This document shows, piece by piece, positions 10,476 through 19,693 of a stretch of 51,283 bases of DNA. The notes under the pieces are model-generated. The model made no database searches and was not told the origin of the DNA. It saw only the letters and a list, made by a program, of their open reading frames with translations. Within the stretch, counting starts at the first letter, position 1; every line of letters begins with the position of its first letter. Source of the DNA: Myxococcales bacterium. GTDB taxonomy: Bacteria; Myxococcota_A; Polyangia; Polyangiales; Polyangiaceae. The DNA is taken from the NCBI GenBank assembly GCA_025359105.1, contig JANYHK010000025.1, positions 1 to 51,283 on the forward strand, in the 5' to 3' direction. A program made the position numbers and the translations under genes.

Positions 10476-11366
10476 ATGCTTACGGCGCGTGTACGCACGT
10501 TGCTCCTTCTCGGAATCGCCGGCCAGCTCGGCGTGGCCCTCGTCGCGTGCGCCCCCGCCGCGAAGAGCCGGGCCCACCTCACCGCCGACGCGAGCGACTA
10601 CAACACCGACGATCCGGGCGACCCGTCGCTCCCCGACGCGCGGCCGCCGGACTACAACAACCCCGACTCCGATGCGTTCGGCGCGGGCGAGCGCGGTCGC
10701 GATGCGTCGACGCCCGTCCCCGAGGGCGGCGGACGCCCGAACACGAACGACGGCGGCATCCTTCCGCCGCCGGACGACGGAGGCCCGCCCCCGCCGGTCG
10801 ACGCCGGCCCGGTGTATTGCCCGACGCTGGGAGCCGGCGATCTCGCGATCGTCGAGTTCATGATCGCCTCGCAGACCGGCTCCGGCGATCGCGGCGAATG
10901 GATCGAGATCCAGAGCACGAAGCCCGACTGCATCCTGAACCTCAAGGGCCTCAAGGTCGAGTCCCCCCGCGGCGCCTCGACCCCGGACTCGGTGTCCGTC
11001 ACCGATGACCTTTTTCTCCCTCCGAACGGCACGATCCTCGTCGCCGATACGACGATCACCGATCTGAACCACAACCTGCCGGGCGTCGTCCTGTCGTGGA
11101 TCGCGACCGACGCGCTCAAGAACGACGGCGACACGATCACGGTCACGGCGAACGGCGTGACCGTGGACACCATCACCTACGGGAGCTGGCCGGCGCACCC
11201 TGGCCGGAGCGTCAGCTTCCCGGTGGACTGCGCGTGGAGCGTCCGAACCGACTGGAACCGCTGGAGCTGGAGCTTCCACCAGTGGCAGGCCGCGCCCCAG
11301 ATCGACGGCGGTGTTCCGCTGCTCGGGACGCCGAACAAGGACAACAACGACGTCGCGTGCTACTAG
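10476..11366 (+). CDS. Lipoprotein with lamin-tail-like domain
   Basis: 296 residues. Signal peptide with hydrophobic core 8-22 and lipobox LVAC, lipidated Cys25. An Asp/Pro/Gly-rich linker (about 30-125) is typical of myxobacterial surface lipoproteins. From about 130 a beta-rich domain has the features of lamin tail domains: LAIVEFM, GEWIEIQ, a Gly-containing LKGLKVE strand, a Pro-Asn-Gly turn and repeated TV-rich strands. A Trp-rich segment (WNRWSWSFHQW) lies near the C-terminus. ATG 10476 is chosen over the longer open frame because it starts the signal peptide exactly. It is probably anchored at the cell surface; the ligand is unknown. Confidence 0.75.
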   Translation: MLTARVRTLLLLGIAGQLGVALVACAPAAKSRAHLTADASDYNTDDPGDPSLPDARPPDYNNPDSDAFGAGERGRDASTPVPEGGGRPNTNDGGILPPPDDGGPPPPVDAGPVYCPTLGAGDLAIVEFMIASQTGSGDRGEWIEIQSTKPDCILNLKGLKVESPRGASTPDSVSVTDDLFLPPNGTILVADTTITDLNHNLPGVVLSWIATDALKNDGDTITVTANGVTVDTITYGSWPAHPGRSVSFPVDCAWSVRTDWNRWSWSFHQWQAAPQIDGGVPLLGTPNKDNNDVACY

Positions 11367-11378
11367 CGCGACGCGCGC

Positions 11379-12782
11379 ATGGCGAAGCCGAAAAACAAGA
11401 GCATCCACTTCATCAGCCTGGGGTGCCCCAAGAACCGGGTCGACACCGAGGTGATGCTCGGGGTCGCCAAGATGGGGGACTACGCGCTCGTGGATGAGCC
11501 GGACAAGGCGTCGGTGATCGTCGTCAATACGTGCGGCTTCATCGGCGAGGCGAAGAAGGAGTCGATCGACACCATCCTCGAGATGAGCGAGTACAAGAAG
11601 CTCGGCACCTGCCAGCGTCTCGTCGTCGCCGGCTGCCTGTCCCAGCGCTACCCGCAGGATCTGGCCAAGGGAATGCCCGAGGTCGATCACTTCCTCGGCT
11701 CCAGCGACATGCTCCGTCTCAAGGAGGTCCTCGAGGGCAAGGCCGAGCGCATGCTCGTCGGCAACCCGGCCGACTGGATCGTACGTGCGTCCGATCCGCG
11801 GGTCACCACCGGGCCGCGCGCCAGCGCTTACCTGAAGATCGCCGAGGGGTGCAACCGGACCTGTGCATTCTGCACGATTCCCGAGTTTCGCGGGAAGCAG
11901 CGCTCGCGCCCGGTGGACGACATCGTCCGCGAGGCGGAGCAGCTCGTCGCCGGCGGCACCCTCGAGCTGAACCTCATCTCGCAGGACACGATCGCCTACG
12001 GCCGCGATCTCGGCAAAGCGCAAGGCGAGCGCCTCGCCGACATGGTCCGCCGTGTCGCCGACGTGGCCGGCGTCAAGTGGGTCCGCCTCTTCTACCTCTA
12101 CCCCGAGACGATCGACGAGGCGCTGATCGATCTGCTCAAGAGCCACCCGCGTGTCGTCCCGTACGTCGACATGCCGCTGCAGCACGCGGCCGACGGGATG
12201 CTCAAGCGCATGAAGCGCGGGCACGGCACCGATCGCCAGAAGCGCGTGGTCGCGAGGCTGCGCGAGGCGATCCCCGAGCTCTTCTTCCGGACAGCGTTCA
12301 TCGTCGGCCACCCCGGCGAGACGGACGAGGAGTTCCAGGAGCTCCTCGACTTCGTCGAGTGGGCGCGCTTCGATCACGTCGGCGTCTTCAAATACTCCGA
12401 CGAGGAGAGCTGCAAGAGCTTCGGCTTCGAGGGCAAGGTGAAGGGCGTCGTCGCCGCGAACCGCTACCGCAAGCTCATGGCGCTTCAGCGGAAGATCGCC
12501 CGCCAGAACAACAAGCGCCTCGTCGGCCGCGAGGTCGACGTCCTCGTCGAGGGGCCGAGCGAGGAGCACGACCTCGTGATGAAGGGTCGCCACGCCGGGC
12601 AAGCGCCGGAGATCGACGGTCAGGTGTACCTGGGCGGCGGTGAGGTCGCGGCAGGCGAGATGCGACGCGTGCGGATCACGCAGGCGAGCGACTACGATCT
12701 CGTCGGCGACGTCGTGGACGAGCAGCCGCGTGCGCGCGCGCGGGCCGGCGAGAAGAAGCGCGTCAGCTTGCGCGTGGTGTAG
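11379..12782 (+). CDS. rimO: Ribosomal protein uS12 methylthiotransferase RimO
   Basis: Radical SAM methylthiotransferase that adds a methylthio group to the conserved aspartate of ribosomal protein S12. 467 residues, close to family length. The N-terminal domain carries the auxiliary cluster cysteines Cys16 (SLGCPKNRVDTE), Cys52 (NTCGFI) and Cys86 (GCLSQRY). The radical SAM triad is Cys158, Cys162 and Cys165 in GCNRTCAFC. MPLQHA and the C-terminal TRAM domain follow. SLGCPKNRVDTE and NTCGFI favour RimO over MiaB. The last 15 residues are an Arg/Ala-rich extension. It starts 12 bases after the lipoprotein stop. Confidence 0.95.
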   Translation: MAKPKNKSIHFISLGCPKNRVDTEVMLGVAKMGDYALVDEPDKASVIVVNTCGFIGEAKKESIDTILEMSEYKKLGTCQRLVVAGCLSQRYPQDLAKGMPEVDHFLGSSDMLRLKEVLEGKAERMLVGNPADWIVRASDPRVTTGPRASAYLKIAEGCNRTCAFCTIPEFRGKQRSRPVDDIVREAEQLVAGGTLELNLISQDTIAYGRDLGKAQGERLADMVRRVADVAGVKWVRLFYLYPETIDEALIDLLKSHPRVVPYVDMPLQHAADGMLKRMKRGHGTDRQKRVVARLREAIPELFFRTAFIVGHPGETDEEFQELLDFVEWARFDHVGVFKYSDEESCKSFGFEGKVKGVVAANRYRKLMALQRKIARQNNKRLVGREVDVLVEGPSEEHDLVMKGRHAGQAPEIDGQVYLGGGEVAAGEMRRVRITQASDYDLVGDVVDEQPRARARAGEKKRVSLRVV

Positions 12783-12851
12783 CGACCGCGACCCTGGACG
12801 CCTCGGCGCTGCGGGCGTAGACGATCGCCATTGGAACGCGGGAGGAAGCCC

Positions 12852-13622
12852 ATGGCGACGACGAAGAGCACCGGGAAATTCGTTTGGCACGAGATCCTGA
12901 GCACCGATCCGAAGGCTTCGGTGAAGTTCTACACCGAGCTCTTCGGGTGGACGACGTCCGAGATGGACATGGGCCCGATGGGGACCTACACGCTGTTCAA
13001 GAGGGGCGACGACCAGGTCGGCGGGTGCATGCAAGCGCAGGGCGGCGCGCCGACGTTCTGGCTCGCGTACGCGCACGTGCCGAGCGTCGACGCGGCGGCG
13101 GAGAAGGCCAAGTCGCTCGGCGGCGCGGTGCTCGTCCCCCCGATGGAGGTGCCGGACATCGGACGCTGGACGGTGCTCAAGGATCCGCAAGGCGCCGTCC
13201 TTGCCGCCTTCACGTCGCCCGCCGACGCGCCGGCGACGAAGGACGAGACGCAGCGTGGCGTGGGCGAGTTCTGCTGGGACGAGCTCATGACGAAGGACCC
13301 GGACGCCGCGCAGGCGTTCTACTCGGCCATCTGGGGCTGGACGATGAGAGCGCCGAAGGCCGATGACAAGACCGGCTACTGGCACGTCGCGCGCGAAGGC
13401 AACATCGACTGCGGAGGTATGATGAAGGCGCACGAAGGCATGCCCTCGGCGTGGCTCTCGTACGTCGCCGTGGCCGACGTCGATACGGCCTTCGCAAAGG
13501 CGCAGGGCCTCGGCGCGAAGCCCGTCGTCGCGCCGCGCGATATTCCGGAAACGGGGAGGTTCGCGGTCTTGATCGATCCGACCGGCGGGGTGTTCGCGAT
13601 CTACAAGTCCGCCCGGCACTGA
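12852..13622 (+). CDS. VOC-family protein, two glyoxalase-like domains
   Basis: 256 residues built from two tandem VOC (glyoxalase/bleomycin-resistance fold) modules. The first starts at WHEILSTDPKASVKFYTELFGWT and the second at CWDELMTKDPDAAQAFYSAIWGW, near residue 137. Each has the expected pattern of helix, FGW or WGW turn and GG-rich strands. ATG 12852 is preferred: GGAGG (12841-12845) precedes it by six bases. Proteins of this type are often annotated as hydroxylase-like VOC proteins; no substrate can be given. Cytoplasmic. Confidence 0.85.
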   Translation: MATTKSTGKFVWHEILSTDPKASVKFYTELFGWTTSEMDMGPMGTYTLFKRGDDQVGGCMQAQGGAPTFWLAYAHVPSVDAAAEKAKSLGGAVLVPPMEVPDIGRWTVLKDPQGAVLAAFTSPADAPATKDETQRGVGEFCWDELMTKDPDAAQAFYSAIWGWTMRAPKADDKTGYWHVAREGNIDCGGMMKAHEGMPSAWLSYVAVADVDTAFAKAQGLGAKPVVAPRDIPETGRFAVLIDPTGGVFAIYKSARH

Positions 13623-13666
13623 GGGCGCTGGCGCATCTCTCCTCCCAAGTGCGGCGCTCGCCCACA

Positions 13667-13694
13667 TTGACCCGCTTTTCCAAGTCGATACGCT
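13667..13694 (+). promoter_or_regulatory. Sigma-70-type promoter candidate for the PEGA kinase, probably leaderless
   Basis: TTGACC (13667-13672), 16-base spacer, TACGCT (13689-13694), then seven bases to ATG 13702. The -35 box matches consensus at five of six positions. The distance from the -10 box to ATG places the transcript start at the start codon. No Shine-Dalgarno is present, which fits a leaderless mRNA. Confidence 0.55.
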
Positions 13695-13701
13695 CTTGGT
13701 T

Positions 13702-15540
13702 ATGAACCGCAGCGGAAACGACCCGGTCAGCCGCGAGCGCTTGCAGAGCGCGACGCCCCCCGCGGTGAGCGGCATCGAGCCTATCCGCTCGGACGACTTC
13801 CTCGCCGGAGACGTGATCGGTGGCAAGTACGTCGTCGAGCGGGTGCTCGGGGTCGGCGGCGTCGGCATCGTTCTGGCCGCGCGCCACACCGAGCTCGACG
13901 AAATCGTCGCCATCAAGTTTCTTCGCGCGGAGGTGCAAGGCAACGCGGACATCGTCCGCCGCTTCGCACAAGAGGCGAAGGCCGCGGTGCGAATCAAGAG
14001 CGAGCACGCTGCGCGCGTCTTCGACGTCGGCGCGATGGCGGGGCGCGGCCCCTACCTCGTCATGGAGTACCTCGAAGGAAAAGACTTCGCCGATGCGCTG
14101 GCCACGTCGGGGACCCTGCCGGTGCGGCGCGCCGTCGAGGCCGTCCTGCAAGTCTGCGAGGCGCTCGCCGTCGCGCACTCGAACGACATCGTCCACCGCG
14201 ACATCAAGCCGGAGAACATGTTCCTCGCGCGGCGCGCGGACGGCACCGAGGTCGTGAAGGTCCTCGACTTCGGCATCTCCAAGACGGCGCTGGCAGGCCG
14301 ATCGCTCAAGGAGCGCGCTGCGCCCGAGACCGAGGCCGTCATGGGCTCGCCGCTGTACATGTCGCCCGAGCAAATTCGAGGCGAGTCGACCGTCGACCAC
14401 CGCACCGACATCTGGTCGCTCGGGGTCGTGCTCTACGAGATGCTGACCGGGCGCCCGCCGTTCACTGGAGAGTCGGTCCGCCAGATCTGCGACCAGGTGC
14501 TCGATGCGGAGCCCGTCAAGATGGCGAAGTTCACAGTCGACATCCCCGACGACCTGCAGTTGATCGTGGATCGATGTCTCGCAAAGGCGCCGGCGCGCCG
14601 TTTCCAGAACGTCGCCGAGCTCGCCATCTCTCTTCTTCCCTTCGGGCCGAGCAAGGGGCGCATTCACGCGGAGCGCGCGAGCACGATCCTGCGGGCGTCC
14701 GGGCACGCGGGGGCCTCGGTCAGGTTCCAGAGCAGCATGCCGCCGGTCGGCGGGGGCGCGAGCAGCGAGCGCATCCCCGGCCAGCCGCCCGTGCCGTCGT
14801 TCCCCGTGCCGCCGGGGACCACGTCCAGCAATCCCGAGGCGGTCGAGGCGCTGGCGAAAGAAGCGACACGCACGCGCCGCATCGTCACGGTCGCCAGTGT
14901 GGCGATGCTCCTCCTCGCGGCGGGCGTCGCGACCATGTTCGTCGTGCGCGGCACGAACAAGGAGCAGGTGCGCGTCGCGACCGCCGCGCTGCACCGGGTG
15001 AGCGTCGAAAGCGACCCGCCCGGAGTGCGCGTCGAGTCGAACGGGAAGCTCCTCGGCGAGACTCCCGTGAGCCTTCAGCTCCCGGAGGGGGAGTTCACGC
15101 TGCAGCTCACGAAAGACGACTACGCGCCCGAGTCGCTCACGCTGACGATCGCGCCCGCGGACGCCGACAAGCGGGCGCGCGTGACGATGAAGAGGACCAA
15201 CGCAGAGGTGCCGGTGGCGGTTCGTTCCCCGCACGTGCCCGCGACCGCGCTCCCGCCCGGTGCGGCGACGCTCGCGTCACGCGTGCTGGGAGCGCATCCC
15301 CCGGGGAAGGCCGGGGCGACGGGCCCGTCGGGCCGGGTGTCCACCGCGTCGCTGGCCCCCCCTCCGCCGATTGCGGCGGCCGCTCCACCACCCTCGCCGG
15401 CGATCGCCGCGGCGAAGCCGGCCGCGCCGAGCCCCGTCGCCGCCGCAACGGGCACCTCGAGGATCCGGACGGTGGACGACACGAACCGCGTTCGTCTCGT
15501 CGACGATCCCGGTCCCCCCAAGGTGCCACAGGTCCAGTAG
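13702..15540 (+). CDS. Ser/Thr protein kinase with PEGA domain
   Basis: 612 residues. Kinase signatures: glycine loop GVGGVG (50-55), Lys72 in VAIK, HRDIKPEN (165-172), DFG (189-191), SPE (221-223). All catalytic residues are present, so it should be active. A membrane segment lies at about 393-416 (TVASVAMLLLAAGVATMFVV). Outside it, a PEGA domain (about 431-500) carries the PPGVRVESNGKLLGETP signature; PEGA modules are thought to bind envelope components. The C-terminus is Ala/Pro-rich. ATG 13702 is used rather than TTG 13696 because a promoter with its -10 box seven bases upstream points to it. A TPR protein follows after 47 bases. Confidence 0.95.
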   Translation: MNRSGNDPVSRERLQSATPPAVSGIEPIRSDDFLAGDVIGGKYVVERVLGVGGVGIVLAARHTELDEIVAIKFLRAEVQGNADIVRRFAQEAKAAVRIKSEHAARVFDVGAMAGRGPYLVMEYLEGKDFADALATSGTLPVRRAVEAVLQVCEALAVAHSNDIVHRDIKPENMFLARRADGTEVVKVLDFGISKTALAGRSLKERAAPETEAVMGSPLYMSPEQIRGESTVDHRTDIWSLGVVLYEMLTGRPPFTGESVRQICDQVLDAEPVKMAKFTVDIPDDLQLIVDRCLAKAPARRFQNVAELAISLLPFGPSKGRIHAERASTILRASGHAGASVRFQSSMPPVGGGASSERIPGQPPVPSFPVPPGTTSSNPEAVEALAKEATRTRRIVTVASVAMLLLAAGVATMFVVRGTNKEQVRVATAALHRVSVESDPPGVRVESNGKLLGETPVSLQLPEGEFTLQLTKDDYAPESLTLTIAPADADKRARVTMKRTNAEVPVAVRSPHVPATALPPGAATLASRVLGAHPPGKAGATGPSGRVSTASLAPPPPIAAAAPPPSPAIAAAKPAAPSPVAAATGTSRIRTVDDTNRVRLVDDPGPPKVPQVQ

Positions 15541-15587
15541 ACTCCTGGGCTGTCGCCGTCCGCTACGCAGCAACCGCAGGAGAGCGC

Positions 15588-16358
15588 ATGACACCCTCGA
15601 GACTCGCCGTATCCGTTTCGCTGCTCCTGGCCGCGCTCGCGACGGGCTCACCGGCGGCCGCCGACGAGCCCGTGCCCACCGATCCGGCGGCGCGGACGGC
15701 GTTCGTCCAGAAGCTGACCGACGAGGGGCTGACCGCCTATCAGGCGCGCGACTATCGCAAGGCGAACGAGAGGTTCCAGCACGCGTACGCGGTCGATCCC
15801 GATCCGAACCTCCTCTACAACATGGCCAAGTGCTTCGAGGCGCTCGGCGACAAGCAGACGGCCATCGAGAAGTACGAGATCTTCATCAACTCGCCGGGCG
15901 CGGACTCCAGCGGACGCGTGAAGGCGCAGGAGGCCGTCAAGGTGTTGCGGGGCTCCCCGCCTGTCGCCCCGGGAGGATCCCCCCCCGCCGCCGCGCCGGC
16001 GACGGGGGCGACGCCGAGCTCGTCGGGGCGCAGCGCGGTGCCTGCCGTCGTCGCGTTCTCGGTGGGCGGCATCGGCATCGCCGTGGGATCGATCTTCGGC
16101 ATCTCCGCGCTGGGCAAACGGTCGGACCTCGACTCGGCGTGCAGCAGCCGCCTCTGCCCGCCCAAATCGAAGGATGACATCACGTCGCTCAAGACCACGA
16201 GCACCATCTCCACGATCGGCTTCATCGTCGGCGGCGTCGGAGTCGCCGCCGGGGGCCTCCTCTTGGTGCTCAACCGCCCCTCCGCCGAGAGGTCCGCGGG
16301 AGCGCACGTCTCGCCCTACGTCGGCGTCGGCACTGCCGGCGTGACCGGCAGCTTCTGA
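15588..16358 (+). CDS. Exported TPR protein with C-terminal membrane segments
   Basis: 256 residues. Signal peptide MTPSRLAVSVSLLLAALA ending near AAADE. Two TPR-like units occupy about 40-115 (LTAYQARDYRKANERFQHAY, NLLYNMAKCFEALGDKQTAI). After a Pro/Ala linker come two hydrophobic segments (VVAFSVGGIGIAVGSIFGIS and TIGFIVGGVGVAAGGLLLVL) on either side of a short Cys-containing loop. GCAGGAGAG (15577-15585) is a good ribosome site for ATG 15588. This TPR plus paired-TM layout recurs next to myxobacterial PEGA kinases, and a role in the upstream kinase's output is plausible but unproven. Confidence 0.8.
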   Translation: MTPSRLAVSVSLLLAALATGSPAAADEPVPTDPAARTAFVQKLTDEGLTAYQARDYRKANERFQHAYAVDPDPNLLYNMAKCFEALGDKQTAIEKYEIFINSPGADSSGRVKAQEAVKVLRGSPPVAPGGSPPAAAPATGATPSSSGRSAVPAVVAFSVGGIGIAVGSIFGISALGKRSDLDSACSSRLCPPKSKDDITSLKTTSTISTIGFIVGGVGVAAGGLLLVLNRPSAERSAGAHVSPYVGVGTAGVTGSF

Positions 16359-16374
16359 GCGAGAAGCGCCCGCG

Positions 16375-17982
16375 CTACGGCGTGAAGGTCACGCCACACT
16401 TCGACGTGACCGACGCGAGCGAGCCCGTCGGATTGAACTGCAGGTCGAAGCCGTAGCCGCTGAACGACGGGAAGAGCGGCTGGTTGTTGCTGTCGCCAGG
16501 GATGCACCACACCTGGTTCTCTTGCGCGACGTCGCCGGTCTGCAGATTGAAGTCCAGCGGCCCCGAAGTGCCGACAAGGTCGACCCTCTGGCCGTTGCCC
16601 AGCAGCGTCAGCGCCTGCTGGAGGTCGCCGGGCCCAACGTTGATGGGCGTCCCGGGCGGCACGAGGCTCCCGATGCCGGCCGCGATGTTCGCGCCGGTGA
16701 GCGGGTTGCCGCCGGCCGCGGTCGCCGCGTAAACGAGCGTGTAGAACGCGTCGTACGCGGTGTTCGCGAAGATCGAGTCGGGCGAGACGTCCGCCGGCTG
16801 CGACGCGCTGAAGTTCGAGCGGAACTGGAGATACGCAGGTGTGAGCGAGCCGAATGTGACCCCCATGATTCGTTTTCGTAGGTCGCCCGTCGCATCGGAG
16901 TTCTTGAGCTGCTGTACGATGGCGCTGCTCAACTGGTTGTGCCCGTAGAGCCAGTAGGGCTTCTTGACGCCGGCCGGCCACTGCTGCTCGACCACCGCCA
17001 TGATGTTGCTCGGCGCCTCTCCGGTGCCGATGAGGATGATGATCTGAGGAGCGAGGGCGACGATCTTGGTCGCGGTCTCCGTGTACTTCAGCGGATTGGC
17101 CGTCGGATCGGCGGGGTTGCCGTAGTCGAGCTGGAGGAACTTCCCGCTGTTGGCGGGATCGGTGGCGGGCTTGCCGCCGACGGTGAGCGATTGGAGGAGA
17201 ACCTGGGTCGTGCCCTTTCCGAACGAGTCCCCTTTGGAGGCGACCGCGACCTTCACGTTGCCCGCCAGGGCCGGCTGCTTGACGAGCTCGGCCTCGATAT
17301 CCGCCGACAGCCGCGCGATGGGCGGCGCTTCCAGAGCCGTCGACTCGCACGTGCGGAAAAATAGTCCGTCCTTCTTGAGGTTCGTCAGATCCGGGCTGGT
17401 CGTGCCCGCGGCGATGACGAGCGCGCCGGCTGGAACCGATTGCTTGGTGAGGAAGTTGATCGTCGGTCCGCTCCACGACGGACCAATGATTCCCTGGATA
17501 CCGAGGTCAGCGGTCATGTGGGTCACCGACCGGAGCGCGACGTCGTTGGCGGCCGCGTCGTCGCAGACGAGGACGCTCACCTGCCGACGCTTGTTCGAGC
17601 CGTTGACCGGCGGGAGTCCGTTGACCGGCGCGAAGTCGTTGAACGCCATCTGGAGGGCGTAAGACTCCCCCTTGCCGGTCGCGGCGTTCGCGCCATGGAC
17701 GGCGAAGAGCGCTCCGAACAACGCGGTGTCGTCGTCCCGCAGGTTGTCCGAGCCGAGCACGGTGGCGCAGTCGTCGGTGATCAGTCCTTGGCAGGTCTTG
17801 TCGCTGCGGCGGCAGATCCAGTTCGCGCCGTGCACGCCGATGCAGTCGGCGTTGGTGGCGCATTCCTGCGTGCGGTAGTCGCCGGCGTGCGTGACCAGAT
17901 TGCACCCCGGAGCCGCAGCCGCAGCCGCACCGGCGACGCCGAGGACCAACAGACTTTTCGCGGCGAATCGTGAGGGGCGCAT
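16375..17982 (-). CDS. ABC-type amino-acid (LivJ-like) substrate-binding lipoprotein
   Basis: 535 residues. Lipobox AAPGC with Cys27 after an Arg-containing leader and Ala-rich core. A small Cys-rich knot follows (Cys pattern over about 35-70, CATNADC ... CRRSDKTC). The body is a type I periplasmic-binding fold related to branched-chain amino-acid receptors (GIIGPSWSGPTINFL, VKVAVASKGDSFGKGTTQVLL, IIILIGTGEAPSNIM). No permease or ATPase is adjacent, so it may act as a sensor or work with distant transport genes. ATG 17982 is chosen over the longer frame because it starts the signal peptide and has AAGGA about nine bases upstream. Converges with 15588. Confidence 0.85.
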   Translation of the reverse strand: MRPSRFAAKSLLVLGVAGAAAAAAPGCNLVTHAGDYRTQECATNADCIGVHGANWICRRSDKTCQGLITDDCATVLGSDNLRDDDTALFGALFAVHGANAATGKGESYALQMAFNDFAPVNGLPPVNGSNKRRQVSVLVCDDAAANDVALRSVTHMTADLGIQGIIGPSWSGPTINFLTKQSVPAGALVIAAGTTSPDLTNLKKDGLFFRTCESTALEAPPIARLSADIEAELVKQPALAGNVKVAVASKGDSFGKGTTQVLLQSLTVGGKPATDPANSGKFLQLDYGNPADPTANPLKYTETATKIVALAPQIIILIGTGEAPSNIMAVVEQQWPAGVKKPYWLYGHNQLSSAIVQQLKNSDATGDLRKRIMGVTFGSLTPAYLQFRSNFSASQPADVSPDSIFANTAYDAFYTLVYAATAAGGNPLTGANIAAGIGSLVPPGTPINVGPGDLQQALTLLGNGQRVDLVGTSGPLDFNLQTGDVAQENQVWCIPGDSNNQPLFPSFSGYGFDLQFNPTGSLASVTSKCGVTFTP

Positions 17983-18118
17983 GCGTGAGATCCTTCGGAG
18001 CCGTTCGAGTTGCGGAGAGATCACCATCGGACACGCACTTATCCGGACCGTCAACGCTTTCCGCAAGATCGCAATGCGTGCCAAAACGTGAAGGAGCGAA
18101 TACGCTGCAGTCAGCGTG

Positions 18119-19159
18119 ATGGCCGGGATCTTCGAGCAGTCGTCGTCGATGCGGCTCCTTGCGGTCGTAGGCGTGGTCCTTCTCGCCGTTGCCGCGGCGT
18201 TTGCGTTTTTTGTGCGCCGTCGTCCCCGCCCGCGCACGATTCTCCGTGACGGGCCTGTCCCCAATCGTCACTTTTCGGGACCCGAGCTCGCGCGCCTGGA
18301 CCCCTTCGAGCCCGAGGACGAAGAGGACGACAAGCCGCGCGAAAGCTGTCCGGCGGTCCCCATCGCGTTCGAAGCGGGAGCGCTCGAGCAGGGCCCCCCC
18401 GCCGAGCCGCCCTACCTCCATGTCGACGCCGTCGCCCGCACCGACCGCGGTCGCAAGCGCCACAACAACGAGGACTCGGTGCTCGTGCGCGAGGCGGAGG
18501 GTCTGTGCGTCCTTGCCGACGGGATGGGCGGCCACGGCGGCGGCGAGATAGCCAGCAAGCTCGCGGTGGAGACGATCGCCGAGGCCATCGAGGGCCACGC
18601 CTTCGCAGGAAAACCGCATCCCAAGCTCGTGCCGCGCGCCAGCGAAGTCGCCCGGGCGATCCAGCTGGCGAGCACCCGCATCCACGAGCGCGCCAAGAAA
18701 GACCGAACGCTCGTGAAGATGGGCACCACCGTCGTCGCGGCGCGCTTCTCACCAGCCGAGGGGCGGCTCTATATCGGACACGTTGGCGACAGCCGCTGCT
18801 ACCGCTTCCGCGAGGGCAAGCTCGAGCAGGTTACGACCGATCACACGATGGCCAGCTACGGCATCGTCGGCCCCGGCTCCGACTCCCTCAGCCGAGCTGT
18901 GGGCCCTCGCGACTACGTCCTCACCGACGTGATCTTCGCCAAGCCGCGCCTCGGTGACGTCTACCTGCTCTGCTCCGACGGGCTCACGAAGGCAGTGCCC
19001 GATGATCTCATCCGCGACGTCCTCGACATCAACTGGGAGCTCGCACGCGCGGCCGAGCGCCTCGTGGACCTCGCAAATCGCCGCGGAGGCCCCGACAACG
19101 TCAGCGTCATCGTCATGCGATTCGGCGTCGGGTCGTCACAGTCGAACGGGGCGGCGTAA
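18119..19159 (+). CDS. PP2C-family Ser/Thr protein phosphatase, membrane-anchored
   Basis: 346 residues. Residues 12-32 form a membrane anchor (RLLAVVGVVLLAVAAAFAFF), followed by an acidic linker. The PP2C domain starts near 100. Metal-site motifs are complete: NNEDS (116-120), ADGMGGHGGGE (133-143), GDSRCYR, CSDGLTKAV and GGPDNVSVIV. It should dephosphorylate Ser/Thr-phosphorylated proteins, reversing kinases such as those encoded on either side. GTG 18116 immediately precedes ATG 18119; either could be used. TACGCT (18101-18106) with GTGCCA 17 bases before it is a possible promoter. The gene diverges from the substrate-binding lipoprotein. Confidence 0.93.
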   Translation: MAGIFEQSSSMRLLAVVGVVLLAVAAAFAFFVRRRPRPRTILRDGPVPNRHFSGPELARLDPFEPEDEEDDKPRESCPAVPIAFEAGALEQGPPAEPPYLHVDAVARTDRGRKRHNNEDSVLVREAEGLCVLADGMGGHGGGEIASKLAVETIAEAIEGHAFAGKPHPKLVPRASEVARAIQLASTRIHERAKKDRTLVKMGTTVVAARFSPAEGRLYIGHVGDSRCYRFREGKLEQVTTDHTMASYGIVGPGSDSLSRAVGPRDYVLTDVIFAKPRLGDVYLLCSDGLTKAVPDDLIRDVLDINWELARAAERLVDLANRRGGPDNVSVIVMRFGVGSSQSNGAA

Positions 19160-19165
19160 CTCACT

Positions 19166-19513
19166 CTACCGCGGGACTTGCGCCGTCACCGGTGCCGATC
19201 TCGACGTCCCGAGCTCCTGCGTGATGTCCAGGAAGTCCCCCGGGCTCGCCACGACCTCGGCGTCCCAGGTCCCGAGATCATCGGCCTGCGCCCCCGACAC
19301 CCTCTGGTCCCGCGGCACCGCAGGGTTCCGGTTGTAGACGATGACGAGCGCGTTCGCCTCCGCCCCGCGATTGCTCGCCAGGTGCACCCTGCCCGGTGCG
19401 CTCGATGTCGTGATCGTCGGCAGGAGGGGCGGGGGCACGGGCAACGTCGGGCTCGCGCACGACAGCGCCAGCGCCAGGAGCGCGATCAGCCACGGCGCAC
19501 GACGGAGTCCCAC
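19166..19513 (-). CDS. Small lipoprotein, unknown function
   Basis: 115 residues from GTG 19513. The leader MGLRRAPWLIALLALALSC has a lipobox with Cys19. The rest is Pro/Thr-rich, then a short beta-rich segment (ALVIVYNRNPAVPR). AAAGG lies a few bases before the start. The frame continues upstream to ATG 19567, but the chosen start gives a normal signal peptide. It converges with the phosphatase gene (six-base gap) and diverges from 19694. No family recognised. Confidence 0.6.
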   Translation of the reverse strand: MGLRRAPWLIALLALALSCASPTLPVPPPLLPTITTSSAPGRVHLASNRGAEANALVIVYNRNPAVPRDQRVSGAQADDLGTWDAEVVASPGDFLDITQELGTSRSAPVTAQVPR

Positions 19514-19582
19514 GCGACCTTTGTAGCACGCGCTGCGCCAGCCCGGACGGCCCAGAAATCCCAGCAAATCGCCCCAGCACCC

Positions 19583-19597
19583 GCCAACTAGGTTGGC
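19583..19597. promoter_or_regulatory. Palindromic operator candidate GCCAAC-TAG-GTTGGC
   Basis: A perfect inverted repeat with six-base arms (19583-19588 and 19592-19597) around TAG, in the divergent gap between the small lipoprotein and the 931-residue protein. TAGGTT (19589-19594) within it resembles a -10 box, so a bound regulator could block transcription. No regulator gene is adjacent. Confidence 0.35.
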
Positions 19598-19693
19598 TGT
19601 GCGACACCGTGGGTGGCGGCCATGATGTGGATCGAATCAGGGCAAGCTGGTACGGCTGGAGCAGGCGCCGGCCGCCCGAGCCTCCCGAATTCG

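Noticed and set aside
10413-13997. Very long open frame on the minus strand opposite the lamin-tail, rimO and VOC genes
   Set aside because: Stop codons are rare in this GC-rich DNA, so long antisense frames occur by chance. The plus-strand genes have clear family motifs; the antisense frame is Arg/Ala/Asp-rich and has none.
13285-15234. Long minus-strand open frame opposite the VOC protein and PEGA kinase
   Set aside because: The kinase reading carries all catalytic motifs; the antisense product is low complexity.
18070-18083. Sigma-54-like TGGCACG...TTGC on the minus strand before the substrate-binding lipoprotein
   Set aside because: The GG and GC are only eight bases apart; sigma-54 needs ten. 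A TTGACG-type promoter at 18054-18049 is a better fit.
19613-19693. Longer N-terminus for the 931-residue protein from GTG 19613 or ATG 19622
   Set aside because: The codons between 19622 and 19693 have mixed, low third-position GC unlike the rest of the gene, and the palindrome lies just upstream.
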